Positions 18,520 through 26,198 of a stretch of DNA of 51,863 bases are shown one piece after another; position 1 is the stretch's first letter, and each line of letters starts with the position of its first letter. This DNA comes from a virus. Where the stretch lies: the IMG/VR virus record IMGVR_UViG_3300027749_000151, positions 1 through 51,863 of that record; one strand, 5' to 3'. The position numbers and the translations under genes were made by a program. Under the pieces are notes generated by a model that made no database searches, was not told the origin of the DNA, and saw nothing but the letters and a program-made list of their open reading frames with translations.

Positions 18520-18693
18520 TTACCATCCCCTACGTGATTGATTTATTTCAAATTGACGGGTTAGACGATCTACATCACAAGAATCTGTGGGTGCGTGTCT
18601 AACAATGTATTCTTCTAATGCGGAACTGTAAGTTTGTGGCTTACTGAAATTCTGAAACATCTTTTGGAAGTATTCAGTGATTGTGTTTAACAT
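18520..18693 (-). CDS. 57-residue protein, weakly DUF3563-like
   Basis: Starts MLNTITEYFQKMFQNF and ends SRRGW. The layout of an N-terminal helix followed by 'LEEYIVRHAPTD--DVDRL-R-FE' recalls DUF3563 proteins of Burkholderiales (short proteins with a 'YL--A-D--DLE-R' core). The resemblance is weak. AAAGGA lies 10 bases upstream and a minus-strand late promoter at 18757-18764 fits as its driver. Confidence 0.62.
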   Translation of the reverse strand: MLNTITEYFQKMFQNFSKPQTYSSALEEYIVRHAPTDSCDVDRLTRQFEINQSRRGW

Positions 18694-18722
18694 ATTTTAT
18701 TTTCCTTTGTATATAACATATT

Positions 18723-18764
18723 CTCAGTAGTCTCTCATGGTTTCTACTGAGTAAAGTATTTATA
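18723..18764 (-). promoter_or_regulatory. Minus-strand late promoter with adjacent hairpin
   Basis: TATAAATA on the minus strand (18757-18764). Downstream on that strand an 8-bp perfect inverted repeat (CTACTGAG 18744-18751, CTCAGTAG 18723-18730) begins at about the expected RNA start. Confidence 0.65.
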
Positions 18765-18855
18765 CATTGTATGCTGCGACCGCACAATTTACAAGTCTTT
18801 ATTTCTCCAAAGTTATATGCTATAATCTACTAAATACCACAACAAGGATAACATC

Positions 18856-19155
18856 TTGAAACGAGCAACCCGTAGTCTGTTAGAAGAACTCAATTCCATA
18901 TCGGAAAAGAAGAATAGTGAAGCCATTATAGAAGCAAGGGCCACACATGTCATTGACAGTGCTATCAATCTACTAGCACTTATCAAAGAAAATTTCTCCC
19001 CAGAGGATGCTTATGAGTTAGAACGTAGACTGCTTAATAGCATCAAAGCATCTGATCCTAACAAGTTTACTCGTGGTATACGCAAACTACGTGATAACAA
19101 AGAAACTGCTAGACACCTTAAAATCATAGAAGGTGATGTCAAAAACGACGATTAA
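18856..19155 (+). CDS. Conserved T4-like phage hypothetical protein (TTG start)
   Basis: 99 residues from a TTG codon with AAGGAT nearby, giving M-KRATRSLLEELNSI. It is all-helical and charged ('ATHVIDSAINLLALIKENF', 'ELERRLLNSIKASDPNKF'). Similar proteins occur near virion genes in T4-like cyanophages, but no function is known to me. A TATAAT (18821-18826) and a CTAAATA late-like box (about 18829) precede it, so the timing of its expression is unclear. Confidence 0.68.
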   Translation: MKRATRSLLEELNSISEKKNSEAIIEARATHVIDSAINLLALIKENFSPEDAYELERRLLNSIKASDPNKFTRGIRKLRDNKETARHLKIIEGDVKNDD

Positions 19156-19186
19156 TAGGGCATTTGGATTAATTTCTTTCAATCGA

Positions 19187-19223
19187 GATAAATAAAAACA
19201 TACTAAGTTTCATGGGGAAACTT
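19187..19223 (+). promoter_or_regulatory. Late promoter variant with 5'-terminal mRNA hairpin
   Basis: GATAAATA at 19187-19194. The predicted transcript begins about 19201, right before a 7-bp perfect stem (AAGTTTC 19205-19211, GAAACTT 19217-19223). A stem at the very 5' end usually protects mRNA from decay. Confidence 0.6.
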
Positions 19224-19249
19224 AAAAACAAGATCAGGAGATATTTAAA

Positions 19250-19678
19250 ATGGCAACATTAACAAAAAAGAATGAAACGGTAGTAGCACCGTTTTACAAG
19301 AACGGCGTAACTTTACAGTTTCTTACTATTACTTTCCCAAGCAGCGACTTGACAGCAATGTTAGATACCGATACAACAACTTATCCAAGTGCATCACGCA
19401 GCCCAATCGCAGTAGCATTGGAAGCAGTTACTCAAGTAGCAACAATTGAACTAATTGGTACACCACAATACAATTTAGGTAGTTCTGGTAACACAATTCT
19501 TGCAATTGCTCTTTCAGCACCAGGCGGCGCATTTGCTGGAACAATCAAGTGGGATGGTACAAACAGCGAGACATTCATTGACTACGTTAAACGTCTAATC
19601 CGCGCTCAAGGTACATGGCAAGGTTTTGACCTTAACACTGTAACTACAGCACTTGGTGTTAACGGCACAACATTCTAA
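19250..19678 (+). CDS. Probable abundant virion protein
   Basis: 142 residues, neutral, Thr/Ala/Gly-rich and beta-rich, without Cys. The gene is monocistronic. It has a late promoter, a 5'-end hairpin, a good AGGAG site and a strong terminator directly after the stop, the arrangement expected for a highly expressed virion component such as a decoration or tube protein. I do not recognise the family, so the structural role is inferred from context and composition. Confidence 0.7.
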   Translation: MATLTKKNETVVAPFYKNGVTLQFLTITFPSSDLTAMLDTDTTTYPSASRSPIAVALEAVTQVATIELIGTPQYNLGSSGNTILAIALSAPGGAFAGTIKWDGTNSETFIDYVKRLIRAQGTWQGFDLNTVTTALGVNGTTF

Positions 19679-19697
19679 TCTAAACTATTAGAAAATG

Positions 19698-19721
19698 AAA
19701 GGGAGTTTTTTAACTCCCTTT
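19698..19721 (+). terminator. Strong Rho-independent terminator
   Basis: 10-bp perfect stem AAAGGGAGTT/AACTCCCTTT with a TTTT loop, then TTCTTTG. Confidence 0.88.
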
Positions 19722-19729
19722 TTCTTTGA

Positions 19730-19737
19730 CATAAATA
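19730..19737 (+). promoter_or_regulatory. Late promoter variant
   Basis: CATAAATA directly after the terminator and 17 bases before the next ATG. It differs from the consensus only at the first base. Confidence 0.5.
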
Positions 19738-19754
19738 TATTATATAGGTATATT

Positions 19755-20180
19755 ATGCAAACAATAGAAATTAAAACTTTAATAGATATCACTGATACAA
19801 AGGTTGCAAGACCTAATCAAGGTACCACATTAGAACATGACCAGTATAGAAATTTTGTTACATTAAAACAATGTATTGAAATTAGATCAATTATATCTTA
19901 TGACTTTGCTCCAGAGATGCAAGTTATTGATATTAAAGATTTAGGGTTTGGAACTAAGTTCAAAGGCAAACATGCCGTATGGACATTTAGATTTAATCCA
20001 GACAGATCCGATGTGTACTCAGATGGTCTACATGAACTAGGATGTTTGTACGAAGATATGCAGGGTGTTCCAATTATTAAAAAGTTAACTGAAACGATAA
20101 ATATCGAGAAGGCCATTTTCGAACTAATAGATGCGTCTTCCAAGAATACAGTCATTAAGGCAATCAAAGGCACAATTTAG
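19755..20180 (+). CDS. Conserved T4-like phage protein near virion genes
   Basis: 141 residues from MQTIEIKTLIDIT. The motifs 'ARPNQGT-LEHDQYRNFVTL', 'EIRS', 'DIKDLGFGTKFKGKHAVWTFRF' and 'GVPIIKKLTETINI' are strongly conserved in T4-like marine phages as I remember them. No enzymatic residues stand out; the beta-rich fold and location suggest a virion or assembly protein. The upstream in-frame extension runs through the terminator, so I reject it as coding. Confidence 0.72.
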   Translation: MQTIEIKTLIDITDTKVARPNQGTTLEHDQYRNFVTLKQCIEIRSIISYDFAPEMQVIDIKDLGFGTKFKGKHAVWTFRFNPDRSDVYSDGLHELGCLYEDMQGVPIIKKLTETINIEKAIFELIDASSKNTVIKAIKGTI

Positions 20181-20223
20181 GCAACTAGTCGGAAATTCGT
20201 ACACCTTAAAGGAGATGACTTAA

Positions 20224-20544
20224 ATGGCTCGAGCAGCACTGGCAACCGTTCCAGAACGTGTTAGCGTACTAGAAACAAAAGTAGATAACATTGAAGAAAA
20301 GATTGACAATCTCAAAACAGATGTCAAAGATATGCATGATTGCCTAGATCGTACTCGTGACAGTATCATGGATCAACTTGCCGTAATGCATCAAACAAAT
20401 GTTGATCAACATAGTGATATGGCGGGAAAGATTAAAGACCTTGAACAATTTAAAACAAAATGGGTATATCTTACAGCAGGTGCGTTAGCAGCAGCAGGAT
20501 GGATTACAGGACATGCCGAAACATTAATTGGTTTGTTAAAATAA
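20224..20544 (+). CDS. Coiled-coil plus single TM protein, holin/XhlA-like
   Basis: 106 residues. A heptad coiled coil (residues about 10-80: RVSVLETKVDNIEEKIDNLK and similar) is followed by a short membrane segment (about 83-103: WVYLTAGALAAAGWITGHAE). The topology resembles XhlA-type hemolysin/holin accessory proteins. It could help membrane lysis or anchor a virion component. The start has a strong AAAGGAG site. Function is inferred from topology only. Confidence 0.65.
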   Translation: MARAALATVPERVSVLETKVDNIEEKIDNLKTDVKDMHDCLDRTRDSIMDQLAVMHQTNVDQHSDMAGKIKDLEQFKTKWVYLTAGALAAAGWITGHAETLIGLLK

Positions 20545-20545
20545 T

Positions 20546-20920
20546 ATGCGTATATCGGAATTAGTCGAAGCAGTAGCACCAGTAGGAACTACAACTGATC
20601 CAGTTAGCCCAGGAGGGTTACCAAAATCAACACCGCCCGGGCAAACTCCGCCACCAACTACTACCGGACAAACACCTCCCCCTGCACCACCCGGACAAAC
20701 ACCTCCACCTGGACAAACACCTCCACCTGCTCCTGGACAACCTGCTCCAACATTAGGCAATCAGCAGCCAGCAGGACAACCAATAGGACAACCTCCCGCA
20801 ATGCAACAAGGTATGAAAGATACAATGACAGACCTTGATAAGATTGCCGCACAGATTGTAGGTCTAAAACAAAAACAACAACAGATGCAGCAGCAGATGC
20901 AGCAACCACCGACAGTATGA
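20546..20920 (+). CDS. Pro-rich low-complexity protein with capsid-targeting-like N terminus
   Basis: 124 residues. The N terminus MRISELVEA resembles T4 capsid-targeting sequences cleaved after Glu. The centre is a repeat of 'PPPG-QT-PP' type (20630-20750), followed by a helix and a Gln-rich end (KQKQQQMQQQMQQ). Extended Pro-rich linkers occur in internal head proteins. It starts two bases after the holin-like gene. Confidence 0.6.
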   Translation: MRISELVEAVAPVGTTTDPVSPGGLPKSTPPGQTPPPTTTGQTPPPAPPGQTPPPGQTPPPAPGQPAPTLGNQQPAGQPIGQPPAMQQGMKDTMTDLDKIAAQIVGLKQKQQQMQQQMQQPPTV

Positions 20921-21129
20921 AAATAGGTCAGTTATTATCGGGGATGCATATTGTTCTCACCAATGAAGAACAATCTTTCCTCCGTAGACATAAAGATAAT
21001 GTATCTATTACTAGTTTAGATGAGCATGATCAATGGCTTGCTCAAAACCTTGTTCGCAAGGGACTTTACGCAATAAGTAATGATAGTACAACTTTAATAA
21101 AACAACTAGATGAAACTACGACCAAATGA
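20917..21129 (+). CDS. Small hypothetical protein
   Basis: 70 residues, ATGA overlap with the gene before and 20-base overlap with the gene after. 'LTNEEQSFLRRH' and 'DQWLAQNLVRKGLYAI' suggest a small helix-turn-helix-like fold resembling winged-helix ends, but no DNA-binding evidence exists. Coupled location suggests expression with virion genes. Confidence 0.65.
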   Translation: MKIGQLLSGMHIVLTNEEQSFLRRHKDNVSITSLDEHDQWLAQNLVRKGLYAISNDSTTLIKQLDETTTK

Positions 21130-21580
21130 CCTCTATTCAAAAATAGAAGAACTAAGTAAAAATTCAAAAGAAAAATTGCTTCAACAAGGAGTAATAATTC
21201 CTGTAAAAAATAACGATGGCACTATTAGTGTAGGACGTTATTACATTAAACGCAAAAAAAACGGATTTTATTGTATATTAGATTTTGAAAAAGATATAAT
21301 TATAGATAATATAAATCTTCCACAAACTGCGGCTGTGCTAGCCAATAGACTAGCATTGGGCAAATTTGTAAATGATGATCTGCTTGAAACCGATACAAAA
21401 TACGGTTATGCATTGTTTGATGAGGAACTACATAACAAACTAGCAGAGAAAAGTTTGGCATCAAAATCATTAGATCGCATGGATATCATGACGGTTAAAT
21501 CTAGAATTTCCAAAGAAAAGAAAGAAGAATATATGAAAACTGTTATGAGAAGTTTTAATAAACTTATTCGATTTAACTAA
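21110..21580 (+). CDS. Hypothetical protein conserved in T4-like phages
   Basis: 156 residues, Lys-rich. It has a beta-rich N-terminal half ('GVIIPVKNNDGTISVGRYYIKR-NGFYCI') and a helical C-terminal half ending RSFNKLIRFN. The N-terminal text resembles virion-associated small proteins. No catalytic motif seen. Confidence 0.65.
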   Translation: MKLRPNDLYSKIEELSKNSKEKLLQQGVIIPVKNNDGTISVGRYYIKRKKNGFYCILDFEKDIIIDNINLPQTAAVLANRLALGKFVNDDLLETDTKYGYALFDEELHNKLAEKSLASKSLDRMDIMTVKSRISKEKKEEYMKTVMRSFNKLIRFN

Positions 21581-21610
21581 ATAATACTATCGATCTTTCT
21601 GGGATTAATT

Positions 21611-22921
21611 ATGAAAACAAATGACTTTACATCTCCGCTAACAAGCAAAAAACTAAACGAAAACATGAACAAGATGTTCGGTGTAAGAGTTAAGTTGGAG
21701 AATTATTCTAGAGAACAACTAGAAGACATGCGTAACAAATTACGTACCCGGGTTTTCCAACAAGAGGGTTCAGCAGGTATCAATGATTTGCTAACCAACG
21801 AAACATATCAAAAAGACAAGGCCATGTTGGACTTGCTTAATACAAGGATTAAAGAAATGCTAGGCGAAGACATCAAAAAACTACGTGACAAAATGGATCA
21901 ACTAAGCGAAGCCAAAAAAGGTGTTCGTGATGTTAAACATACTAAAAAAGCCAAAGGCTCAGGCGACGACAAGACCGGCGATGGTAAGAAAAACTTTGAC
22001 GATGTTCAAGTTGCTCGTATGACAGCAGGAGGTGTTCCTAAAAAGAAGGCTATTGCCAAAGCAACCTCTGATAATATTAAAGAAGTTAAGATGGCTGATC
22101 TACCAAGTAGAACAGTTAAAGGCAGTTCATATGGTAATCAATCTGATTACAAGAAGCCACCGGAAGATGCACGTCGTCCAGCAAAGACAATGCCTGCTAA
22201 AAAAGATAAGAAGCCACTAGGTGAAACAGGTAAACATCCTAAGGGCTGCGATTGCAAAGAGTGCATGGGTACAATGGAAGGCTTAAAAGGCAAGCAGGGT
22301 AAACTTGACGCTGATCATGACGGCAAATTAGAGAAAAGCGATTTTGCAAAACTACGTGCTAAAAAGAAAGTTAAAGAGGCTTTCAATACCTTTAAACACA
22401 ATGTTCAATTTGTTAATGAAAGTTTAGGCTATCTATTAGCGGAAGATGAAGAAGGTAAGGCAAAGGCCATTACAAGCGCAGGTGATATGGTTAATGATTT
22501 CACAAGTTGGATGCAACGTGTTGGCCAATATCAAACTAAAACTATGATTGAATTAGCAGACGCGATTAAAGCAGACTTTGGAGCGCAAGAAGCAGAAGCA
22601 TTTAAAGCCGCAGTTGGTCCGGCACTATCCGCTACACTTGAGACACTAACTCAACAACGTGAAGCGGTGAGTGGAGCAGTTGCAGCATTAGCAGGAGAAG
22701 CCACGCCGGATGCAGCAATGGGTATGGAACCAGAGATGCCTCCAGAACCAGGAATGGATATCGGTGCTCCTGACGCAATGAATCCAGCACCAGGGGGGGA
22801 TGAATTTGGTGCAGCAGATGCAGCAGCAGGTATGGGAACAACTGGACGTGAAATGCGTGAAAACAAGTTTGTTAAAAAACTTAAAGAATCGCATGACATC
22901 ATGGCCTCATTGGCAAAGTAA
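21611..22921 (+). CDS. Probable prohead core/structural protein with EF-hand-like loop
   Basis: 436 residues. Lys/Glu-rich helices at residues about 20-110, a low-complexity basic middle, a Cys pair cluster (GCDCKECMG, about 214-222), an EF-hand-like Ca2+ loop (DADHDGKLEKSDF, about 234-246), a long helical segment, and a Met/Pro/Gly-rich acidic tail (about 370-420) before a final helix. This layout of charged helices and low-complexity linkers fits a scaffold or internal head protein. I cannot name a T4 counterpart. A CTAAATA late-like box lies just upstream. Confidence 0.65.
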   Translation: MKTNDFTSPLTSKKLNENMNKMFGVRVKLENYSREQLEDMRNKLRTRVFQQEGSAGINDLLTNETYQKDKAMLDLLNTRIKEMLGEDIKKLRDKMDQLSEAKKGVRDVKHTKKAKGSGDDKTGDGKKNFDDVQVARMTAGGVPKKKAIAKATSDNIKEVKMADLPSRTVKGSSYGNQSDYKKPPEDARRPAKTMPAKKDKKPLGETGKHPKGCDCKECMGTMEGLKGKQGKLDADHDGKLEKSDFAKLRAKKKVKEAFNTFKHNVQFVNESLGYLLAEDEEGKAKAITSAGDMVNDFTSWMQRVGQYQTKTMIELADAIKADFGAQEAEAFKAAVGPALSATLETLTQQREAVSGAVAALAGEATPDAAMGMEPEMPPEPGMDIGAPDAMNPAPGGDEFGAADAAAGMGTTGREMRENKFVKKLKESHDIMASLAK

Positions 22922-23269
22922 ATGAGATTATTTGAAGTTGATCTAGGATCGGCTAGGGATGTTTTAGCCGTATTACAAGGACAGGCTAATAGAGCCGATC
23001 AACCTTCTTCATTGCCTTTCCCTGTAGTAATGAATATTTTAAAACCCTATGGATTGGGTATAAGCACACCTGATGGTTTGATAGCACTTAAGAATGCAGT
23101 CGATCCAGCAGGTGCTGTTATTTCTGATATATTAGATGACGGTACAGTATTACTTAAAACTAAAACAGAAAATCCAAATAAAGATAAAGCCGCACAAGCA
23201 GGCGGAACAAGTTCAACAGTAGATGCTATGGCATCAAGAAATGCTAAGAATTTAAAGCCAGATATTTGA
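22922..23269 (+). CDS. Small phage protein following structural gene
   Basis: 115 residues beginning MRLFEVDLGSARDVLAVLQG. The ATG directly abuts the previous stop. A compact helix-strand region ('PFPVVMNILKPYGLGISTPDGLIALKNAVDP') is followed by a disordered tail. The N-terminal MRLFEV is similar to, but weaker than, the capsid-targeting-like starts of neighbours. Function unknown. Confidence 0.65.
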   Translation: MRLFEVDLGSARDVLAVLQGQANRADQPSSLPFPVVMNILKPYGLGISTPDGLIALKNAVDPAGAVISDILDDGTVLLKTKTENPNKDKAAQAGGTSSTVDAMASRNAKNLKPDI

Positions 23270-23302
23270 CCTTTGTAATATGTAGTGTTATAATTAACAC
23301 TA
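23266..23302 (+). promoter_or_regulatory. Sigma70-like promoter with palindrome over the -10 box
   Basis: TTGACC (23266-23271), 17-bp spacer, TATAAT (23289-23294). The -10 is embedded in a perfect inverted repeat: TAGTGTTA (23283-23290), TAAT, TAACACTA (23295-23302). The ATG at 23304 is only about 2 nt from the expected RNA start. Confidence 0.7.
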
Positions 23303-23303
23303 T

Positions 23304-24005
23304 ATGACAACCACCTATACTCCTCCTGCGTTCGTTGAACGTTTCCAATATAAAAACTGTGTTCAAATTAACGACCCGGTAACTCGAAAAAGAGTGTATC
23401 GCACACCCGATGGAGAAAAGTTACCTAGCGTAACTACCATCCTAGGTGCTACTAAAGATCAAACTCATCTTAATGCATGGAGAGATCGTGTTGGACACGA
23501 TAAGGCACAACAAATTACTTCTGAAGCGGCGGGAGTTGGAACAGCAATGCATGCCAATTTAGAACGTTTTTTAATTGGTGAACAACGTCAACCCGGCAGC
23601 AATCCAGTACATGTACAGGCTAACAAAATGGCTGACATCATTATTGAAAACGGTCTTAGTAAAATGAGTGAAGTTTGGGCTATGGAACAAAGTCTTTACT
23701 TTCCCGGACTATATAGTGGTACTACTGACCTAATTGGTATACACGAAGGCGAGCCGGCAGTTTGCGACCACAAGCAAACTAATAAACCTAAAAAACTAGA
23801 ATGGGTTGATGACTACTATATACAACTCATGGCCTATATACTAGCACATAATGAAGTATATAAAACCGACATACGCAAGGGTGTTATATTCATGTGTAGC
23901 AGAGATTTACAATATCAACAATTTACACTAGAACCTAAAGACTTTAACAAATGGCAAGATGCTTGGTTAAACAAAGTTGAAGAGTATTACGCCTTAATTA
24001 AGTAA
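23304..24005 (+). CDS. PD-(D/E)XK exonuclease (Cas4/RecB/MGME1-like)
   Basis: 233 residues. Family motifs in order: H83 in 'GTAMHANLERFL', an acidic residue in 'EVWAMEQSLYF' (about E128), D142 in 'YSGTTDLIG', the D155-H-K157 pair in 'AVCDHKQTNK', and Q174 in 'YYIQLMAYILA'. This is the RecB-type nuclease arrangement, with D142 and DHK as metal-binding and catalytic residues. Likely roles are recombination or end processing of phage DNA, or host DNA degradation. The promoter suggests early or middle expression, unlike its virion-gene neighbours. Confidence 0.85.
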   Translation: MTTTYTPPAFVERFQYKNCVQINDPVTRKRVYRTPDGEKLPSVTTILGATKDQTHLNAWRDRVGHDKAQQITSEAAGVGTAMHANLERFLIGEQRQPGSNPVHVQANKMADIIIENGLSKMSEVWAMEQSLYFPGLYSGTTDLIGIHEGEPAVCDHKQTNKPKKLEWVDDYYIQLMAYILAHNEVYKTDIRKGVIFMCSRDLQYQQFTLEPKDFNKWQDAWLNKVEEYYALIK

Positions 24006-24014
24006 TCCAGTTAT

Positions 24015-24040
24015 GATAAATATCCTATATAGGGGATATT
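24015..24040 (+). promoter_or_regulatory. Late promoter variant overlapping an SD-sequestering hairpin
   Basis: GATAAATA (24015-24022) overlaps the left arm AATATCC (24019-24025), which pairs with GGATATT (24034-24040). The Shine-Dalgarno AGGGGA (24031-24036) lies in the loop and right arm. Late RNA starting near 24030 would lack the left arm. Confidence 0.65.
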
Positions 24041-24043
24041 ATT

Positions 24044-25729
24044 ATGGCTGTAGTGGAAATTTCAAGAATTCAAGTCCGTCGTGGGCAAGAAAATCAAACA
24101 GGCGTACCAACATTAGCAGGTGGCGAATTTGGTTGGGCGGCTGACACTGAACATCTATATATAGGTCTACGTAGAGATGACGGCGGGGCAAGAGATGCTA
24201 ATGTTAGAATATTAACAGAGAATGATCTATTCAATGTAGTAACAACAGCCGATTTAGGATATACCTATAGAGGAGACACATCTCCTGCTATTACAGCACC
24301 CTCATTTGGAGGCGTACCTTTTGAAAGACCTATAAACAAAAAGAACGATGATATAGTTAGTATCAGAGACTTTGGTGTTAGAGGAGTAGGCGGAGCCGAG
24401 GTAGTATCTGCTCTTATGCAGGTTGCCATTGATAATTTATTTTTAGATCCTTTAAAAACAACTAGCGATTACGGGAAAAATTCTGCTAAGGTATTACATT
24501 TACCTGCCGGAGTATACAACATAGATACTACTATTTTTATCCCTAAACATACCACAATTATAGGCGAAGGTCCTGATAAAACTATTATAAATCTAATATC
24601 TAATGCTAGTCATGTTTTTCAAACAATTGATGCAGACCCGGACAATGTAAACGACCCAGGTAGAACAACATTTGATAATCTAGCGTTTGGTGGAATAAAT
24701 TCCGGCGGAAGTCAACCAACTGACATTTATATTGAAGGACTAACAATTCGGTATGATAGCAGTCTAACAAATACCTCCACTTCACTGTCTCTTATGAGTT
24801 TAGATTGTGCTGATAATTCTGTAATTAGAAATGTTAAATTTTTAGGAAATCGTGCTCAGGGTGGACAAACTACATCAACATACGTGGGGATTGATATAAG
24901 ATGTTATGGCGGTGACACAGTATCTGCTAGTAATATATTAATTGATGAATGCGAATTTACTGGACTTAGAAATAGTATCCAATCAAATTATGATGTGTAT
25001 TATACCACTATTCAAAATAGCAGATTTTATAATTCACTTTACGGAATTATATTCAATAACCCAAAAAATTCCCAAGCAGATACTGGACCAAAATATGCAA
25101 CAATTGATAATAATCTATTTAAGAATATAGAGTTAGAAGCAATTTATGCAGGTGATGGAACTAGTGATACAAACCATGTTAGTTCAAATAATAAATTTTA
25201 TAATGTAGGTAATTTAGGACAAAGTGAATTGGTTGCTACCGCTCCGGTTATAAATTATAAAACAACCGGAAATCGTACTGTTAATGATTACTTTGATAGA
25301 TTTTATAAACGTAATAACGGAATAGCTGAAGATTTTTATTACCAACCGTTAGTTCAGGGACCAACAATATTAGAACTTCCAGTTCTTAGAGCATCACTTA
25401 CTGACAATACCCTCAACAGAATACTAAGATTACCAACATCATTTGATGCACAACAGATAATTATAAAATATAATATTTTTGCCGCATCGTATGATCCGGT
25501 CACTAAGATACCAACGGCATCTGTTGACAGAATGGGAACTCTAAGAATAACATTACAAACTGGTAATATAGTTGATGATTATTCATTTAATGTAGACCCT
25601 GGACTTGTAATTTGGAGTATGTATGTAGATTATGGAAAAGGCCGTTTTGATATACAATGCACTTACACACCACCAGCAGGATATACTAATGGCGCTAGTA
25701 TGAATATACACCCAATAATAATGCTTTAA
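24044..25729 (+). CDS. Tail fibre/spike with right-handed beta-helix
   Basis: 561 residues. The N-terminal adaptor 'RIQVRRGQENQTGVPTLAGG' and following 'EFGWAADTEHLYIG' is the attachment module common to many phage fibres. Residues about 105-420 form a pectate-lyase-like beta-helix ('VLHLPAGVYNIDTTIFIPKHTTIIGEG', repeated 'SNILIDECEFTGL', 'TIQNSRFYN', 'ATIDNNLFKN' rungs). The C-terminal about 130 residues form a separate beta-rich tip. The beta-helix may carry depolymerase activity against host polysaccharide, but no catalytic residues can be pinned down. Confidence 0.85.
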   Translation: MAVVEISRIQVRRGQENQTGVPTLAGGEFGWAADTEHLYIGLRRDDGGARDANVRILTENDLFNVVTTADLGYTYRGDTSPAITAPSFGGVPFERPINKKNDDIVSIRDFGVRGVGGAEVVSALMQVAIDNLFLDPLKTTSDYGKNSAKVLHLPAGVYNIDTTIFIPKHTTIIGEGPDKTIINLISNASHVFQTIDADPDNVNDPGRTTFDNLAFGGINSGGSQPTDIYIEGLTIRYDSSLTNTSTSLSLMSLDCADNSVIRNVKFLGNRAQGGQTTSTYVGIDIRCYGGDTVSASNILIDECEFTGLRNSIQSNYDVYYTTIQNSRFYNSLYGIIFNNPKNSQADTGPKYATIDNNLFKNIELEAIYAGDGTSDTNHVSSNNKFYNVGNLGQSELVATAPVINYKTTGNRTVNDYFDRFYKRNNGIAEDFYYQPLVQGPTILELPVLRASLTDNTLNRILRLPTSFDAQQIIIKYNIFAASYDPVTKIPTASVDRMGTLRITLQTGNIVDDYSFNVDPGLVIWSMYVDYGKGRFDIQCTYTPPAGYTNGASMNIHPIIML

Positions 25730-25731
25730 TT

Positions 25732-26166
25732 ATGTTTAACCAACCTGTTGATCAAAGACTAACAGAGTGGATCAAACATAGAAAAGAATTGGATAACAGT
25801 TCCGATCCATTGCAGGCAGTTTGGGAATTTTGGCAAACTGCTCCATTCATTCCACATAATAGAAATATCGATCCGTACCATCAAAAAAGTTGGCCTACAC
25901 CCTGGGAGATCATAGAGACTAATCTATACGATGATTTTACTAAAGCATTGATGATTAGTTGGACTTTGAAATTGACAAAAAAATTTAAAGATTCTAAAAT
26001 AGAAATTAAAACAATGGTTGATTCTAATCGGACTAGACAGTACAATGTAATATGTGTTGATAATACTTGGGCTATTAATTATAATGATAATGGTCCGGTT
26101 TCTGTATTAGAAATAAATGACGGATTTAAACTTGAAAATATAATAGAAGTTTTAGGTCCTAGGTAA
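25732..26166 (+). CDS. Hypothetical phage protein after tail spike
   Basis: 144 residues with many Trp and Pro. The N-terminal half is charged and helical ('RLTEWIKHRKELDNSSDPL'), with 'YHQKSWPTPWEIIE' and 'YDDFTKALMISWTL' motifs that I recognise from T4-like marine phages. The C-terminal half is beta-rich. Starts two bases after the spike gene. Function unknown. Confidence 0.7.
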   Translation: MFNQPVDQRLTEWIKHRKELDNSSDPLQAVWEFWQTAPFIPHNRNIDPYHQKSWPTPWEIIETNLYDDFTKALMISWTLKLTKKFKDSKIEIKTMVDSNRTRQYNVICVDNTWAINYNDNGPVSVLEINDGFKLENIIEVLGPR

Positions 26167-26198
26167 ATATCATCTAAGAACAATAAAAAGGTTAGGCA

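Noticed and set aside
20536-20909. Minus-strand Gly/Pro-rich frames opposite the Pro-rich gene
   Set aside because: They mirror the repetitive plus-strand gene and have no ribosome-binding sites.
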